Both the position numbers and the translations under genes were made by a program. Below the pieces are notes generated by a model. It did no database searches. It was not told the DNA's origin and worked only from the letters and a program-made list of their open reading frames with translations. From an uncultured Paracoccaceae bacterium (GTDB lineage Bacteria > Pseudomonadota > Alphaproteobacteria > Rhodobacterales > Rhodobacteraceae), in NCBI GenBank assembly GCA_947499725.1, contig CANMPK010000001.1, positions 992,001 to 1,056,000 on the forward strand: a stretch of 64,000 nucleotides of DNA, written 5' to 3'. The first letter of the stretch is position 1. Each line of letters starts with the position of its first letter. This document shows, piece after piece, positions 1-9,334 of the stretch.

Positions 1-882
1 GAGCTTTCCGAAGGTGCCTATCAATCCGCACTTGCATTCGAAGCATCAGGTGATGGCAAGTTCAAAATTGCCCCCCAATCCTCAACGGGTGTCGCTGGCG
101 CCGACCTCTTTCTAGATTGCTTCGTGACATTGATGCCTCAGCATGGCGAAACCGTAGAAGCCATGATCCTGGTGGAAGTCACGCCAGATGGAAATATCCG
201 AGATATTTACCTGCATGCGTTGGCCCCTCTTGCGCCAAAAACACCTTATTCTCTGGTCGGCATGGATCAGAACTACGCCCAACATCGCATGGCTTTGATG
301 GGCTGCGTTTCCTTTACACGGGGCACAAGCATTACAACAGCAACGGGCGAGCAAAAGCCTATTGAAGAACTGCAAGTGGGCGACCGCGTATTAACGCGCG
401 ACTCCGGCATTCAGGAAATTCGTTGGGTTGGGCGTTCTACAGTTCGTGCGACCGGTCCATTTGCGCCAATCGTGATTTCCGCGGGGGCGATGAACAATCT
501 AAACGATCTGACTGTGAATCCGGATCACCGCCTTTTTGTTTACCAGCGTGAAGACGCTGTGGGAGCAGGCCAAGCAGAGATTATGGTGAAAGCCCGCTAC
601 CTCGTGAATGACGAAACTGTTTATGTTCAAGACGGCGGATTTATCGAATATTTTCAATTACTTTTCGACAACCATGAAATCATCTTCGCAGAGGGAATTG
701 CTGCCGAAACCATGATGGTGACGTCGGCAACCAAACCGGTTTTGCCGAAATCCTTGAGCGAAAAATTTGACCAGACGCAACCAGGCCTGACGCATGTGAA
801 GCCAATTGCGCTGGACGTGAACGAAAGCCTGCTCATACATGATGACGCGGCTTCTCTTCTTCGTCGCGCATCAACACGTTAA
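1..882 (+). CDS. Hint-domain (Hedgehog/intein-like) protein, 5' truncated
   Basis: The reading frame is open from base 1, so the start lies outside the window and 293 codons are visible. Fragment residues 1-100 form an upstream domain ending in a Leu/Ala-rich stretch. Cys102 then opens a Hint domain (GCVSFTRGTSI, followed by a IEELQVGDRVLTRD block and a NPDHRLFV block), the usual order for the Hint_2-type proteins abundant in Rhodobacteraceae. Such domains resemble autoprocessing inteins, and Cys102 would be the nucleophile, but no processing has been shown for this subfamily as far as I know. There is no Asn-Cys splice junction at the C-terminus, so protein splicing is unlikely. The gene ends 50 bases before prfC. 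The domain call is firm; the role is unknown. Confidence 0.8.
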   Translation, partial: ELSEGAYQSALAFEASGDGKFKIAPQSSTGVAGADLFLDCFVTLMPQHGETVEAMILVEVTPDGNIRDIYLHALAPLAPKTPYSLVGMDQNYAQHRMALMGCVSFTRGTSITTATGEQKPIEELQVGDRVLTRDSGIQEIRWVGRSTVRATGPFAPIVISAGAMNNLNDLTVNPDHRLFVYQREDAVGAGQAEIMVKARYLVNDETVYVQDGGFIEYFQLLFDNHEIIFAEGIAAETMMVTSATKPVLPKSLSEKFDQTQPGLTHVKPIALDVNESLLIHDDAASLLRRASTR

Positions 883-932
883 GCCGCGCTGATCTATTGC
901 GCGACGCGCCTGCGGGCGATATACGCGCGCTC

Positions 933-2540
933 ATGTTAGACACCGCATCAAACCGCCCCGAATTGCCGCCCGAAGTGGCACGCCGCCGCACCTTTGCGAT
1001 CATTTCGCACCCGGATGCTGGTAAGACAACGCTGACAGAAAAGTTCCTTCTGTATGGTGGTGCGATTCAAATGGCTGGACAGGTGCGCGCAAAAGGTGAA
1101 GCCCGCCGGACACGTTCTGACTTTATGAAGATGGAACAAGATCGCGGCATTTCTGTTTCGGCCTCCGCAATGTCCTTTGATTTCGAAGGTTACCGTTTCA
1201 ATCTGGTGGACACACCGGGCCACAGCGACTTTTCCGAAGATACCTATCGCACGCTGACAGCAGTTGATGCGGCTGTCATGGTGATTGACGGTGCGAAAGG
1301 TGTTGAAAGCCAAACGCAAAAACTGTTCGAAGTCTGCCGTCTACGCGACCTGCCGATCCTGACGTTCTGTAACAAAATGGATCGCGAGAGCCGCGATACA
1401 TTTGAGATCATTGACGAAATTCAAGAGAACCTTGCGATTGATGTCACCCCAGCCTCGTGGCCAATCGGTGTCGGCCGTGACTTCGTTGGCTGCTACGATT
1501 TGCTGCGTGACCGCCTTGAATTGATGGACCGCGCTGATCGAAACAAAGTTGCGGAAAGTATCGAAATTTCCGGCTTGGACGATCCAAAGCTAAAAGAGCA
1601 TGTTCCAGCTGAACTGCTCGAAAAGTTCTTGGAAGAAGTTGAAATGGCAAAAGAACTGATGCCCACTCTCGACCCGCAAGCTGTACTCGAAGGCCACATG
1701 ACCCCGATTTGGTTCGGTTCAGCGATTAACTCTTTTGGTGTTCAAGAATTGATGCACGGTATCAGCAACTTTGGCCCGGAACCGCAGGTACAAAAAGCTG
1801 AGCCTCGCTCGATTGCGCCAGAAGAAAAGAAAGTCACAGGTTTTGTGTTTAAAGTCCAAGCGAATATGGACCCAAAGCACCGCGACCGTGTTGCCTTTGT
1901 ACGAATGGCATCAGGCCACTTTAAACGCGGCATGAAACTGACCCATGTGCGTACGAAAAAGCCGATGGCCATCAGCAACCCCGTTCTCTTCCTTGCCTCA
2001 GATCGTGAACTGGCAGAGGAAGCCTGGGCTGGCGATATCATCGGCATTCCAAACCACGGCCAACTGCGCATCGGCGATACGCTGACCGAGGGGGAAGCAA
2101 TCCGTGCGACCGGCATTCCTTCCTTTGCGCCAGAGCTGCTGCAAGGGGTGCGCGCAGGCGACCCTATGAAGTCTAAGCACCTAGAAAAAGCACTTATGCA
2201 ATTCGCCGAAGAAGGCGCTGCAAAAGTGTTCAAGCCGTCCATTGGATCCGGCTTTATTGTTGGCGTTGTGGGGGCATTGCAATTCGAAGTGCTCGCCAGC
2301 AGGATCGAGCTCGAATACGGTCTTCCTGTACGCTTTGAAGCCAGCCAATTCACCAGCGCCCGTTGGGTCGCCGGTGACAAGCAGGCAGTTGAAAAGTTCT
2401 CGGATGCCAACAAACAGCACATTGCACATGACCACGACGGGGACATTGTCTACCTGACGCGCTTGCAATGGGACATTGATCGGGTTGACAGAGACTATCC
2501 AGACGTCAAACTAACGGCGACAAAAGAAATGATGGTCTAG
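933..2540 (+). CDS. prfC: Peptide chain release factor 3 (RF3)
   Basis: This is a translational GTPase of 535 aa, the usual RF3 length, which recycles RF1 and RF2 from the ribosome after termination. The GTPase motifs are visible: the P-loop SHPDAGKTT (residues 25-33), DTPGH, and NKMD. Domain II and the RF3-specific C-terminal domain follow. A TTG at 897 would add 12 residues; the ATG at 933 is preferred because it puts the RRTFAIISHPDAG block at the usual distance from the N-terminus. Neither start has a strong ribosome binding site. A short GC-rich hairpin (about 2541-2556) follows the stop. Family assignment is secure. Confidence 0.95.
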   Translation: MLDTASNRPELPPEVARRRTFAIISHPDAGKTTLTEKFLLYGGAIQMAGQVRAKGEARRTRSDFMKMEQDRGISVSASAMSFDFEGYRFNLVDTPGHSDFSEDTYRTLTAVDAAVMVIDGAKGVESQTQKLFEVCRLRDLPILTFCNKMDRESRDTFEIIDEIQENLAIDVTPASWPIGVGRDFVGCYDLLRDRLELMDRADRNKVAESIEISGLDDPKLKEHVPAELLEKFLEEVEMAKELMPTLDPQAVLEGHMTPIWFGSAINSFGVQELMHGISNFGPEPQVQKAEPRSIAPEEKKVTGFVFKVQANMDPKHRDRVAFVRMASGHFKRGMKLTHVRTKKPMAISNPVLFLASDRELAEEAWAGDIIGIPNHGQLRIGDTLTEGEAIRATGIPSFAPELLQGVRAGDPMKSKHLEKALMQFAEEGAAKVFKPSIGSGFIVGVVGALQFEVLASRIELEYGLPVRFEASQFTSARWVAGDKQAVEKFSDANKQHIAHDHDGDIVYLTRLQWDIDRVDRDYPDVKLTATKEMMV

Positions 2541-2577
2541 GGCCCCTCGGGGCACAAAAATAAGACCCAAGAGCGGT

Positions 2578-4272
2578 ATGGCACAAAACGAAACCTATGC
2601 TGGTGGATACAAGGCGCTGATAGAACGCACCCAAACCCGCCGTGACCCTTTAATCTACGGCGAAGGCGAGAGTCTCACGCCATTAGAAACCGATCTGGTC
2701 CCCCTGCGTGCTCAGAGTACAGTCGTGCAACCCAATAAAAGCGGTTCCAGCTTTGGGCAAAAACGGCTGTCCTTGCAGCAAGAGTTCGCAGGCCAACCAG
2801 AGCTTCTCGCCCTGCATGGCTTGGTTATCGCAAATTTGCGGAAATCAGAATTTCCAGACCATGCACCAGCTCTCTTTCAAAAAATTTGGACTGAGCATGG
2901 CGACTTCCTTTTAGAGAAACTGCCACTACGCTGGCTTGTTTCGGCGATCACGACGTTCGGAGACCAAGGTGTAAACGAAGCGCAACGTTGCATTGGGCGT
3001 TCGCTTACGCTTATGTTTGGGATGATTAAGCTCTACGAATTTGAGCGGCTCTATTCAGGCCACTACCCCTCTCAAGCGTTTACCCTCGACAATAAGGTGA
3101 ACACACAGCTTCCACTTGGTATCCCCTCATATTCATTGGTCGGAGGCGGCTTAGATGTCGCGCTTCTCACGCGGCTCTGGGTCGATGCGCAAGATGACCC
3201 TGTTGTTCGGCCCCTCGCCTGTCATCTGCTAAATGCAATTAACTCTGACCCAGATACATTGTTCAGAAGACTGAACGAAATGGGCGACGAACGCCGCCAA
3301 CGATTAAAGCAAGCAAATACCAATCCAATCTTGGTACCGCCTCGCCATGTTAAGCGTGATCCCAAAGATATCTCCTGGGCGGTTGCGACGACATTGAACG
3401 AGGACATGGACAAAGCTGTCCACTTTGCGGCCCATCATCTCGACCTAGGGGCTGATCTTGTCGTGTTATATGCAGACAATCCAGCCGATGCACCTTTAGA
3501 ACTCGCGGCGCACCCGAAAATTAAGTTGGTAATCTGTGATGAAACCCAAATCACAGCTGAGCAACGCGAGAATATGAATACGCGCGCGATGCGAAAAGCA
3601 TATTATTTCAACAAGGCGCGCCGCACAGGAGACTTTGATTGGATCGCGATGCTGGACGTGGATGAGTTTTTGCATCCTGAACGCGACATTTCAGAGATTT
3701 TGGCGCAAGTGCCGGCCGATGCTGCGTTTCTGCATGTTACACCAGTTGAACAACTTGCTGGAGCGCCAAATCTTTTCCGCCTCCCTCTGTCTAACGTCGA
3801 AATGGATGCGCAGCAAAAGGCTGATCTTTTCCCAGTGTTTGGCGATTATGTACCGGATATGGTTTTGGGCAAGTCAGATCCAAGAATTTTCGTGCGCGCT
3901 CGCCTGAAAAACATCCGTGTCACCAATTTTGCAGTGCGGTTTAATCGAAAGATGGCAACAAATAGCTACACACCGCCCGACTTGGTTGTTGCGCACTGCC
4001 ACGCGGACAGTTTCGAGAGTTTTAAATCCAATCTTCCTCGCCGCATCGAGGAAGGCTACGCCTATGCCAAACCAGGCGATCAAAACATCAAAAATACACT
4101 GGAGGCCTTTGATTACAAAGAAAACACGCCAGACCTAGAGGCCTTTTTCCACGAAGTTTGCAGTGCGCGCCCTGAATTACTGGAAGCGTTAGAAGCGCAC
4201 GAGGCACTATTTGAGTTTAACCTAAACCTAGATGAAAAGGTGAACCATTTGATTGAGGGATTGGTGCCATGA
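2578..4272 (+). CDS. Glycosyltransferase family 2-like protein with long N-terminal extension
   Basis: The protein has 564 aa. Residues from about 260 to the end resemble the Glyco_tranf_2_4-type proteins common in Roseobacters: a start of the form WAVATTLNEDMD, a DWIAMLDVDEFLHPE block near residues 355-366 holding the metal-binding DxD-like acidic cluster, and a C-terminal region with a VVAHCHADSF block. The first 260 residues have no motif I recognise. No signal peptide or membrane segment is evident, so it is probably cytoplasmic. The stop overlaps the next glycosyltransferase gene by four bases (ATGA), so the two are translationally coupled. The sugar donor and acceptor cannot be read from the sequence. 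Confidence 0.8.
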   Translation: MAQNETYAGGYKALIERTQTRRDPLIYGEGESLTPLETDLVPLRAQSTVVQPNKSGSSFGQKRLSLQQEFAGQPELLALHGLVIANLRKSEFPDHAPALFQKIWTEHGDFLLEKLPLRWLVSAITTFGDQGVNEAQRCIGRSLTLMFGMIKLYEFERLYSGHYPSQAFTLDNKVNTQLPLGIPSYSLVGGGLDVALLTRLWVDAQDDPVVRPLACHLLNAINSDPDTLFRRLNEMGDERRQRLKQANTNPILVPPRHVKRDPKDISWAVATTLNEDMDKAVHFAAHHLDLGADLVVLYADNPADAPLELAAHPKIKLVICDETQITAEQRENMNTRAMRKAYYFNKARRTGDFDWIAMLDVDEFLHPERDISEILAQVPADAAFLHVTPVEQLAGAPNLFRLPLSNVEMDAQQKADLFPVFGDYVPDMVLGKSDPRIFVRARLKNIRVTNFAVRFNRKMATNSYTPPDLVVAHCHADSFESFKSNLPRRIEEGYAYAKPGDQNIKNTLEAFDYKENTPDLEAFFHEVCSARPELLEALEAHEALFEFNLNLDEKVNHLIEGLVP

Positions 4273-5216
4273 ACCAATCAACTTGGGGCATTGTCAGCAC
4301 AATCAAAGCATCCACAAAGGACATCTTATCCTTCGCGGCCTATCACCTAAGCCTAGGCGCAACACATCTCTATATTTACTTGGATGATTGCAACGAACAA
4401 ACTTGGGAATGGCTCGAGGCGCATCCCCAAATTACCGCCATCAAAACCGACGATGCTTACTGGAACCAACTGCGGAAAAAGAGGCCTCAAAAGCATCAGG
4501 TCCGACAAACACGAAATGCCACGCATTGCTACGCATCCAACCCTCAAGTCGATTGGCTCGCGCATATCGATGTCGACGAATTCCTCGTATTCAACGAAAC
4601 GATCGAAAGAAAGCTCAACACCACCAGCGCAAACGTTCTACGTGTTGCGCCATTTGAAAGCTTGTGCAGCGAAGATCAAAGTCAAAACCAGATCTATTGC
4701 AAAGCCAAACTTCCCAATGGCCCTGAAGGCGACGCGCTTGCCCAAGAGATTTACCCGATGTTTGGGGCATTCTTCAAAAGCGCTTTCGTAAGCCATACAG
4801 CCGGTAAAATCCTCGTAAGAACCGGCTTGCCAGACATCGAAATTCGCATCCATCGGGCTTTTGATCACGATAAGAACGCCATCAAAGACGTAGATATTCC
4901 TGAGGCTGAACTATGCCACTTACACATTCAAAGCTGGGAAAAATGGCTAAAGATCATGACGTTCCGCCTGTCCAAGGGATCCTATCGTGCAGAGCTTGAG
5001 CAATCGATTAAAGCGGGCTCTGGCCGCATGTCTCGACACAACCTATTTTCTGCGATGACCGCTGAAAACAACGATGATCTGCGCGCCTTTTTTGAAGAAG
5101 TTTGTCTTGCAACGCCTGAGCTTTTGAACAAGTTAAAAACACACGGCTTGCTACGTGCCTATAATTTGAACCTAAACGCACATATGGCGAAACATTTCCC
5201 CGATTTTCAGGGGTAA
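4269..5216 (+). CDS. Glycosyltransferase family 2-like protein
   Basis: The protein has 315 aa and corresponds to the C-terminal domain of its upstream neighbour without the extension. The N-terminus reads WGIVSTIKASTKDILSFAAYH, and VDWLAHIDVDEF (about residues 93-104) holds the acidic DxD-like motif. The C-terminal ends of the two proteins are also alike (EVCSARPELLEALEAH versus EVCLATPELLNKLKTH), pointing to tandem duplication followed by divergence. Translation starts inside the stop of the previous gene. The pair may act in sequence on one surface glycan, which is inference; no other polysaccharide gene is nearby. Confidence 0.8.
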   Translation: MNQSTWGIVSTIKASTKDILSFAAYHLSLGATHLYIYLDDCNEQTWEWLEAHPQITAIKTDDAYWNQLRKKRPQKHQVRQTRNATHCYASNPQVDWLAHIDVDEFLVFNETIERKLNTTSANVLRVAPFESLCSEDQSQNQIYCKAKLPNGPEGDALAQEIYPMFGAFFKSAFVSHTAGKILVRTGLPDIEIRIHRAFDHDKNAIKDVDIPEAELCHLHIQSWEKWLKIMTFRLSKGSYRAELEQSIKAGSGRMSRHNLFSAMTAENNDDLRAFFEEVCLATPELLNKLKTHGLLRAYNLNLNAHMAKHFPDFQG

Positions 5217-5282
5217 CGTTTCCAAACTGCCGACAATAGAAAAACCCATTTTTCACAAATCGTAAGCATTTTGCTGCTTTCG

Positions 5283-5311
5283 TTGACCTGAAAGCCTTAT
5301 TGCGCTACATC
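5283..5311 (+). promoter_or_regulatory. Candidate promoter of the DEAD-box helicase gene
   Basis: TTGACC at 5283-5288 and TACATC at 5306-5311 are separated by 17 bases. The -35 box matches the housekeeping consensus at five of six positions; the -10 box is weak (three of six). Transcription would start near 5318 and give a leader of about 90 bases that contains the start-codon hairpin. Confidence 0.35.
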
Positions 5312-5385
5312 CACCGCGATAGATCACAACTGCGATATAACGCGAGGCCATACGGGCCTGATCTAATTCAGCCGCTGCGGGCAAA

Positions 5386-5410
5386 TGTGTCCGTAAACCA
5401 CGGATACACA
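5386..5410 (+). promoter_or_regulatory. Hairpin overlapping the start codon of the DEAD-box helicase
   Basis: TGTGTCCGT (5386-5394) can pair with ACGG (5400-5403) and ACACA (5406-5410), with a two-base AT bulge and an AAACC loop. The last paired base is the A of the ATG at 5410. No clear Shine-Dalgarno sequence lies outside the hairpin. The arrangement could limit translation at low demand or respond to temperature; this is inference from base pairing alone. Confidence 0.4.
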
Positions 5411-6804
5411 TGACAAAATTCTCTGACCTAAATCTGAACCCAAAGGTTCTGAAAGCTATCAGTGAAGCGGGGTATGAATCCCCGACCCCTATTCAAGCCG
5501 GTGCAATCCCTCCTGCCCTCGAAGGCAAAGACGTTTTGGGCATTGCGCAAACTGGTACAGGCAAGACCGCCAGCTTTACTCTTCCAATGATCTCTTTGTT
5601 GGCACGTGGGCGCGCACGCGCACGTATGCCGCGCAGCTTGGTACTGTGCCCAACACGGGAATTGGCCGCTCAGGTTGCTGAAAACTTTGATGCTTATACA
5701 AAACACCTGAAACTGACCAAAGCTCTCCTAATCGGTGGTGTCAGCTTCAAGGAACAAGAATCTATCATCGACAAGGGCGTCGACGTATTGATCGCGACAC
5801 CAGGTCGTCTGCTCGACCATTTCGAGCGCGGCAAACTGATCTTGTCTGATGTAAAAGTCATGGTCGTCGATGAAGCTGACCGTATGCTGGATATGGGCTT
5901 TATCCCAGACATCGAACGCATCTTTGGCCTGACACCATTCACACGTCAAACCCTGTTCTTCTCTGCCACGATGGCACCAGAGATCGAACGCATCACAAAT
6001 ACCTTCCTGTCCGCTCCTGCGCGCATTGAAGTGGCGCGTCAGGCGACAGCGTCTGAGAACATCACCCAGGGTGTGGTTATGTTCAAAGCCTCTCGCCGCG
6101 ACCGCGAAGGCAGTGAAAAGCGTAAGGTTTTGCGCGAGTTGATCAAACTTGAGGGTGACACCTGCACAAACGCGATCATCTTCTGTAACCGCAAGACTGA
6201 TGTAGATATCTGCGCGAAATCCATGAAGAAATATGGATTGAACGCGGCACCAATTCACGGTGATCTGGAACAATCTCAGCGGATGAAAACGCTCGATAGT
6301 TTCCGCAACGGCGAACTTCAATTCCTTGTCGCCTCAGATGTTGCAGCGCGTGGCCTGGATATCCCAGACGTAACACACGTTTTCAATTTTGATGTCCCAG
6401 GCCATGCTGAAGATTACGTGCACCGTATCGGTCGTACAGGCCGTGCTGGTCGTGATGGTAAGGCCGTCATGATCGTGTCGCCGCGCGATGAAAAAGCCTT
6501 TGATGCGATTGAAGCACTGATCCAAAAAGAAATCCCGCGCATCGAAAACCCGGTTAAACCGGCAGAACGTAAGCGCAAGCCTAAGGTCGAAGCTGAAGCT
6601 CCAGTTGAGGCCGTTGAAGAGCCAAAGGCAGCCGAAGCTGCAAACACCAACGAAAGCGGCAACAAGTCCCGTAGTCGCAGCCGTTCGCGTGGCCGCGGTG
6701 GAGACCGCAAGGCCGATAACACGCCTGTTGTGGGCATGGGCGATCACATGCCGAGCTTTATCGCGCTTAGCTTCGATGAACGCCGCGCCGCTGACGCAGC
6801 CTAA
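5410..6804 (+). CDS. rhlE: DEAD-box ATP-dependent RNA helicase (RhlE type)
   Basis: This 464-aa superfamily 2 RNA helicase probably acts in mRNA turnover, ribosome assembly or cold adaptation. All core motifs are visible: an FSDLNLNPKVLKAI Q-motif start, motif I AQTGTGKT (46-53), PTRELA, motif II DEAD (154-157), SAT, ARGLDIPDV, and HRIGRTGRAGR. After about residue 380 the sequence becomes charged and low in complexity, with an RSRSRSRGRGG stretch, typical of the disordered RNA-binding tails of RhlE-like enzymes. The last residues (PSFIALSFDERR) form a short conserved-looking tail. The gene stands alone with its own leader and a strong terminator. The exact subgroup name is less certain than the family. 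Confidence 0.88.
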   Translation: MTKFSDLNLNPKVLKAISEAGYESPTPIQAGAIPPALEGKDVLGIAQTGTGKTASFTLPMISLLARGRARARMPRSLVLCPTRELAAQVAENFDAYTKHLKLTKALLIGGVSFKEQESIIDKGVDVLIATPGRLLDHFERGKLILSDVKVMVVDEADRMLDMGFIPDIERIFGLTPFTRQTLFFSATMAPEIERITNTFLSAPARIEVARQATASENITQGVVMFKASRRDREGSEKRKVLRELIKLEGDTCTNAIIFCNRKTDVDICAKSMKKYGLNAAPIHGDLEQSQRMKTLDSFRNGELQFLVASDVAARGLDIPDVTHVFNFDVPGHAEDYVHRIGRTGRAGRDGKAVMIVSPRDEKAFDAIEALIQKEIPRIENPVKPAERKRKPKVEAEAPVEAVEEPKAAEAANTNESGNKSRSRSRSRGRGGDRKADNTPVVGMGDHMPSFIALSFDERRAADAA

Positions 6805-6827
6805 ACTTCAAAGCCAATTCAAAACAA

Positions 6828-6859
6828 AAAAGGCCCTATGATTTCTCATAGGGCCTTTT
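6828..6859. terminator. Bidirectional Rho-independent terminator between rhlE and rnj
   Basis: A perfect 14-bp stem (AAAAGGCCCTATGA at 6828-6841 against 6846-6859) with a TTTC loop is flanked by A-rich sequence on the left and T-rich sequence on the right. It serves the convergent genes rhlE (ends 6804) and rnj (ends 6878) from both sides. Confidence 0.9.
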
Positions 6860-6877
6860 CTTTGCAATGAGAGGATC

Positions 6878-8545
6878 TTAGCTCAAACGGCTGATAATCA
6901 CAGTCGCCTCTGGCTTTTTACCGATTTCGTCTTTCGCACTATTACGCGCGATACGGCGCAGATTTTCTTCGAGTTTATCATCGTCTGCCAAGGTCTTGGC
7001 GCCCGCACGGCCCAAGAATTGCGTCAGATCTGCCTCCAAAACATCAACCAAGGACGCAAAGCTGCGACCCGTTTCAGGCAAGCCCATAAGTTCTACCCAA
7101 GCTTCACCAAGCGGCTCATCATCTTCATCTAGAACGACATTGATGATCACGTGGCCATTCAGCGCCATACGGATACGATCACGCACAACACCATCCATCG
7201 CGCCAATCTTAACGCTTCCATCTAGGTAGGTCCGACCGGTCTCCACAAACTCAGTGACCTTTGGTTCATTGCCCGTCAGATCAACCATCGTCCCATTCAC
7301 AGCAACTACACTCTGGCGGCCTTTCGCCTCAGACAGTTTCGCATGTTCGCGCAAATGACGATGTTCGCCATGCATCGGGATTACCATCTGCGGGTTCACG
7401 ATGTCCTGCATACGTTCCAAATCTGGACGGTTCGCATGACCAGACACGTGATACAGCCCACTGCTGTCATCCACCACATCAACGCCCATTTCAGAAAGCT
7501 GGTTGATGATACGGAAAACGCCCTTTTCGTTACCAGGAATGGTTTTCGAGCTGAACAGGAACAAATCGCCCTCTTTCAGCACCATACCGTTGTGTTTGCC
7601 ACGCGCCAATTGGGCCGACGCCGCGCGACGCTCGCCTTGCGAACCGGTGACGAGCAACATCAAATTCTCACGTGGTATAGCCCGAGCATCCTCTGGGCTG
7701 ACAACTGTTGGAAAGTCTTTCAACACACCTGTTTCAATTGCCGCTTCGATCATACGGCGCATTGCGCGCCCCATCAGACAGATTGACCGCCCAGCCCGTT
7801 CACCAGCCTCAGCCAGCGTTTTCACACGCGCCACGTTTGATGCAAATGTTGTCGCGACAACCATATGAGGCGCGGAAGACACCAATTTCTCAATCTCCGG
7901 CCCAACAGTCACCTCGGAACGGCCCGCTGCGCGAGAGAACACGTTGGTACTATCGCACACCAGAGCCTTCACACCTTTGGATGCCACAGAAGCCCAAAGA
8001 TCGGGATCAAAGGCCTCGCCCACCACAGGTGTTTCATCCAATTTGAAATCGCCTGTGTGGATCACACGGCCAGCTGGCGTATCGATCACCAAAGCACCGC
8101 TTTCAGGGATGGAATGTGAAATCGGCAAGAAGCCAACTGTGAACGGGCCCGCTTCGGTCGTTTCTGGCCATGCTGAAACGGTTGTAATGGCCTCTTCAGG
8201 TTGCCCTTGATCGCGCATCTTGTGACGCGCGAGATTGGCTGTAAAGGCGCGGGCATAAACCGGCGCGCCAAGTTTTTCCCAGAACTGGCCAATCGCCCCA
8301 ATATGATCTTCGTGACCATGTGTGATATAGATCGCTTCCAGACGGTCTTTGTTTTCCATCAACCATGTCATGTCTGGGAAAATCAAATCCACCCCAGGCG
8401 TGGTCTCCATATCGGAGAAGGTCACGCCCAGATCCACAAGGATCAATCGCTCTTTGCCCTGTGGCCCGTAGCCATAGACATAGGCGTTCATACCAATTTC
8501 ACCTGCCCCGCCAAGAGGAAGGTAAATCAAACGGTCACTGCTCAT
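6878..8545 (-). CDS. rnj: Ribonuclease J
   Basis: This 555-aa metallo-beta-lactamase/beta-CASP ribonuclease carries out 5'-3' exonuclease and endonuclease steps in rRNA and mRNA maturation. The zinc-binding motif THGHEDH (residues 75-81, ligands H76, H78, D80, H81) is intact, and GDFKLDETPV and SGHANRPDL blocks follow. The start at 8545 (MSSDRLIYLPLGGAGEIG) is preferred over an ATG at 8575: it is preceded by an AAAGAAAG ribosome binding site and avoids a 23-base overlap with coaX. The gene is third in the birA-coaX-rnj set, a common alphaproteobacterial arrangement behind nuoN. Confidence 0.92.
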   Translation of the reverse strand: MSSDRLIYLPLGGAGEIGMNAYVYGYGPQGKERLILVDLGVTFSDMETTPGVDLIFPDMTWLMENKDRLEAIYITHGHEDHIGAIGQFWEKLGAPVYARAFTANLARHKMRDQGQPEEAITTVSAWPETTEAGPFTVGFLPISHSIPESGALVIDTPAGRVIHTGDFKLDETPVVGEAFDPDLWASVASKGVKALVCDSTNVFSRAAGRSEVTVGPEIEKLVSSAPHMVVATTFASNVARVKTLAEAGERAGRSICLMGRAMRRMIEAAIETGVLKDFPTVVSPEDARAIPRENLMLLVTGSQGERRAASAQLARGKHNGMVLKEGDLFLFSSKTIPGNEKGVFRIINQLSEMGVDVVDDSSGLYHVSGHANRPDLERMQDIVNPQMVIPMHGEHRHLREHAKLSEAKGRQSVVAVNGTMVDLTGNEPKVTEFVETGRTYLDGSVKIGAMDGVVRDRIRMALNGHVIINVVLDEDDEPLGEAWVELMGLPETGRSFASLVDVLEADLTQFLGRAGAKTLADDDKLEENLRRIARNSAKDEIGKKPEATVIISRLS

Positions 8546-8552
8546 AAATGGA

Positions 8553-9323
8553 TCAGCTTTCTTTATTATAGTCATGAATCACGGTCAGGCCGTGCATTGT
8601 TAGGTCGTCTTCGATCGTATCAAAAAGGCGATCACCCTTGGCAAACAGTGGGGCCAGCCCGCCGGTTCCGATGACTTTCATCGGCGCGCCATATTCAGCT
8701 TTGATCCGTGCAATGATGCCCTCGATCAAGCCCGTGTACCCCCAGAATACACCAGATTGAATGCAGCCGACGGTGTTGGTGCCAATCACCTTCTCTGGCT
8801 GACTTATGTCTACATGAGGTAGGGCCGCAGCGCCTGAGTGCAAGGCCTCAAGGCTTAGGTTCACCCCAGGCGCAATCACCCCGCCCACATAGGCGCCATC
8901 ATCGGCGACAACATCAAAGTTCGTAGCCGTCCCGAAATCAACGACCACCACATTACCTCCATGGCGATCATAGGCAGCGACCGCATTGGCCAATCGGTCA
9001 GGTCCAGGCTGAGTGCCTTTATCGACACGCGGCGCAATAGGCAACTTGCATTCTGGCTTCCCTACCACGATCGGGCGACAGTCAAAGAACCGATCTGCAA
9101 AAACGCGCAGGTTAAAAACAACCCGAGGCACAGTTGAGGAGATAATCACATCGGTGATATCAAGATCGATTTTATAGTGATCGATCAGTGTCGAAAACCA
9201 TGTGAAATAGGCATCCGCAGTGCGTGCATGGTGGGTTGATGTGCGCAGCGTGCATAGAAACTTGCTGCCATCCCAAATCGAGAAGACCGTATTTGTGTTT
9301 CCGCAATCAATCGCCAAAAGCAT
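8553..9323 (-). CDS. coaX: Type III pantothenate kinase
   Basis: The enzyme phosphorylates pantothenate, the first step of coenzyme A synthesis. The 256-aa protein shows the ASKHA-fold motifs of the type III family: LLAIDCGNTNTVF at the N-terminus with the catalytic Asp5 region, GPDRLANAVAA in the middle, and VDFGTATNFDVV for ATP binding. It lies 11 bases after the birA stop and 7 bases before rnj, so the three are probably co-transcribed. No type I kinase is seen in the window. Assignment is secure. Confidence 0.94.
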   Translation of the reverse strand: MLLAIDCGNTNTVFSIWDGSKFLCTLRTSTHHARTADAYFTWFSTLIDHYKIDLDITDVIISSTVPRVVFNLRVFADRFFDCRPIVVGKPECKLPIAPRVDKGTQPGPDRLANAVAAYDRHGGNVVVVDFGTATNFDVVADDGAYVGGVIAPGVNLSLEALHSGAAALPHVDISQPEKVIGTNTVGCIQSGVFWGYTGLIEGIIARIKAEYGAPMKVIGTGGLAPLFAKGDRLFDTIEDDLTMHGLTVIHDYNKES

Positions 9324-9334
9324 AGCCGACGCCC

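Noticed and set aside
897-932. TTG start giving prfC 12 extra residues
   Set aside because: The extra residues are Ala/Arg-rich and unlike the family; the ATG at 933 gives the usual 535-aa length.
1742-2446. Long open frame antisense to prfC
   Set aside because: Shadow of the prfC codons on the other strand; Ser/Arg-rich with no domain.
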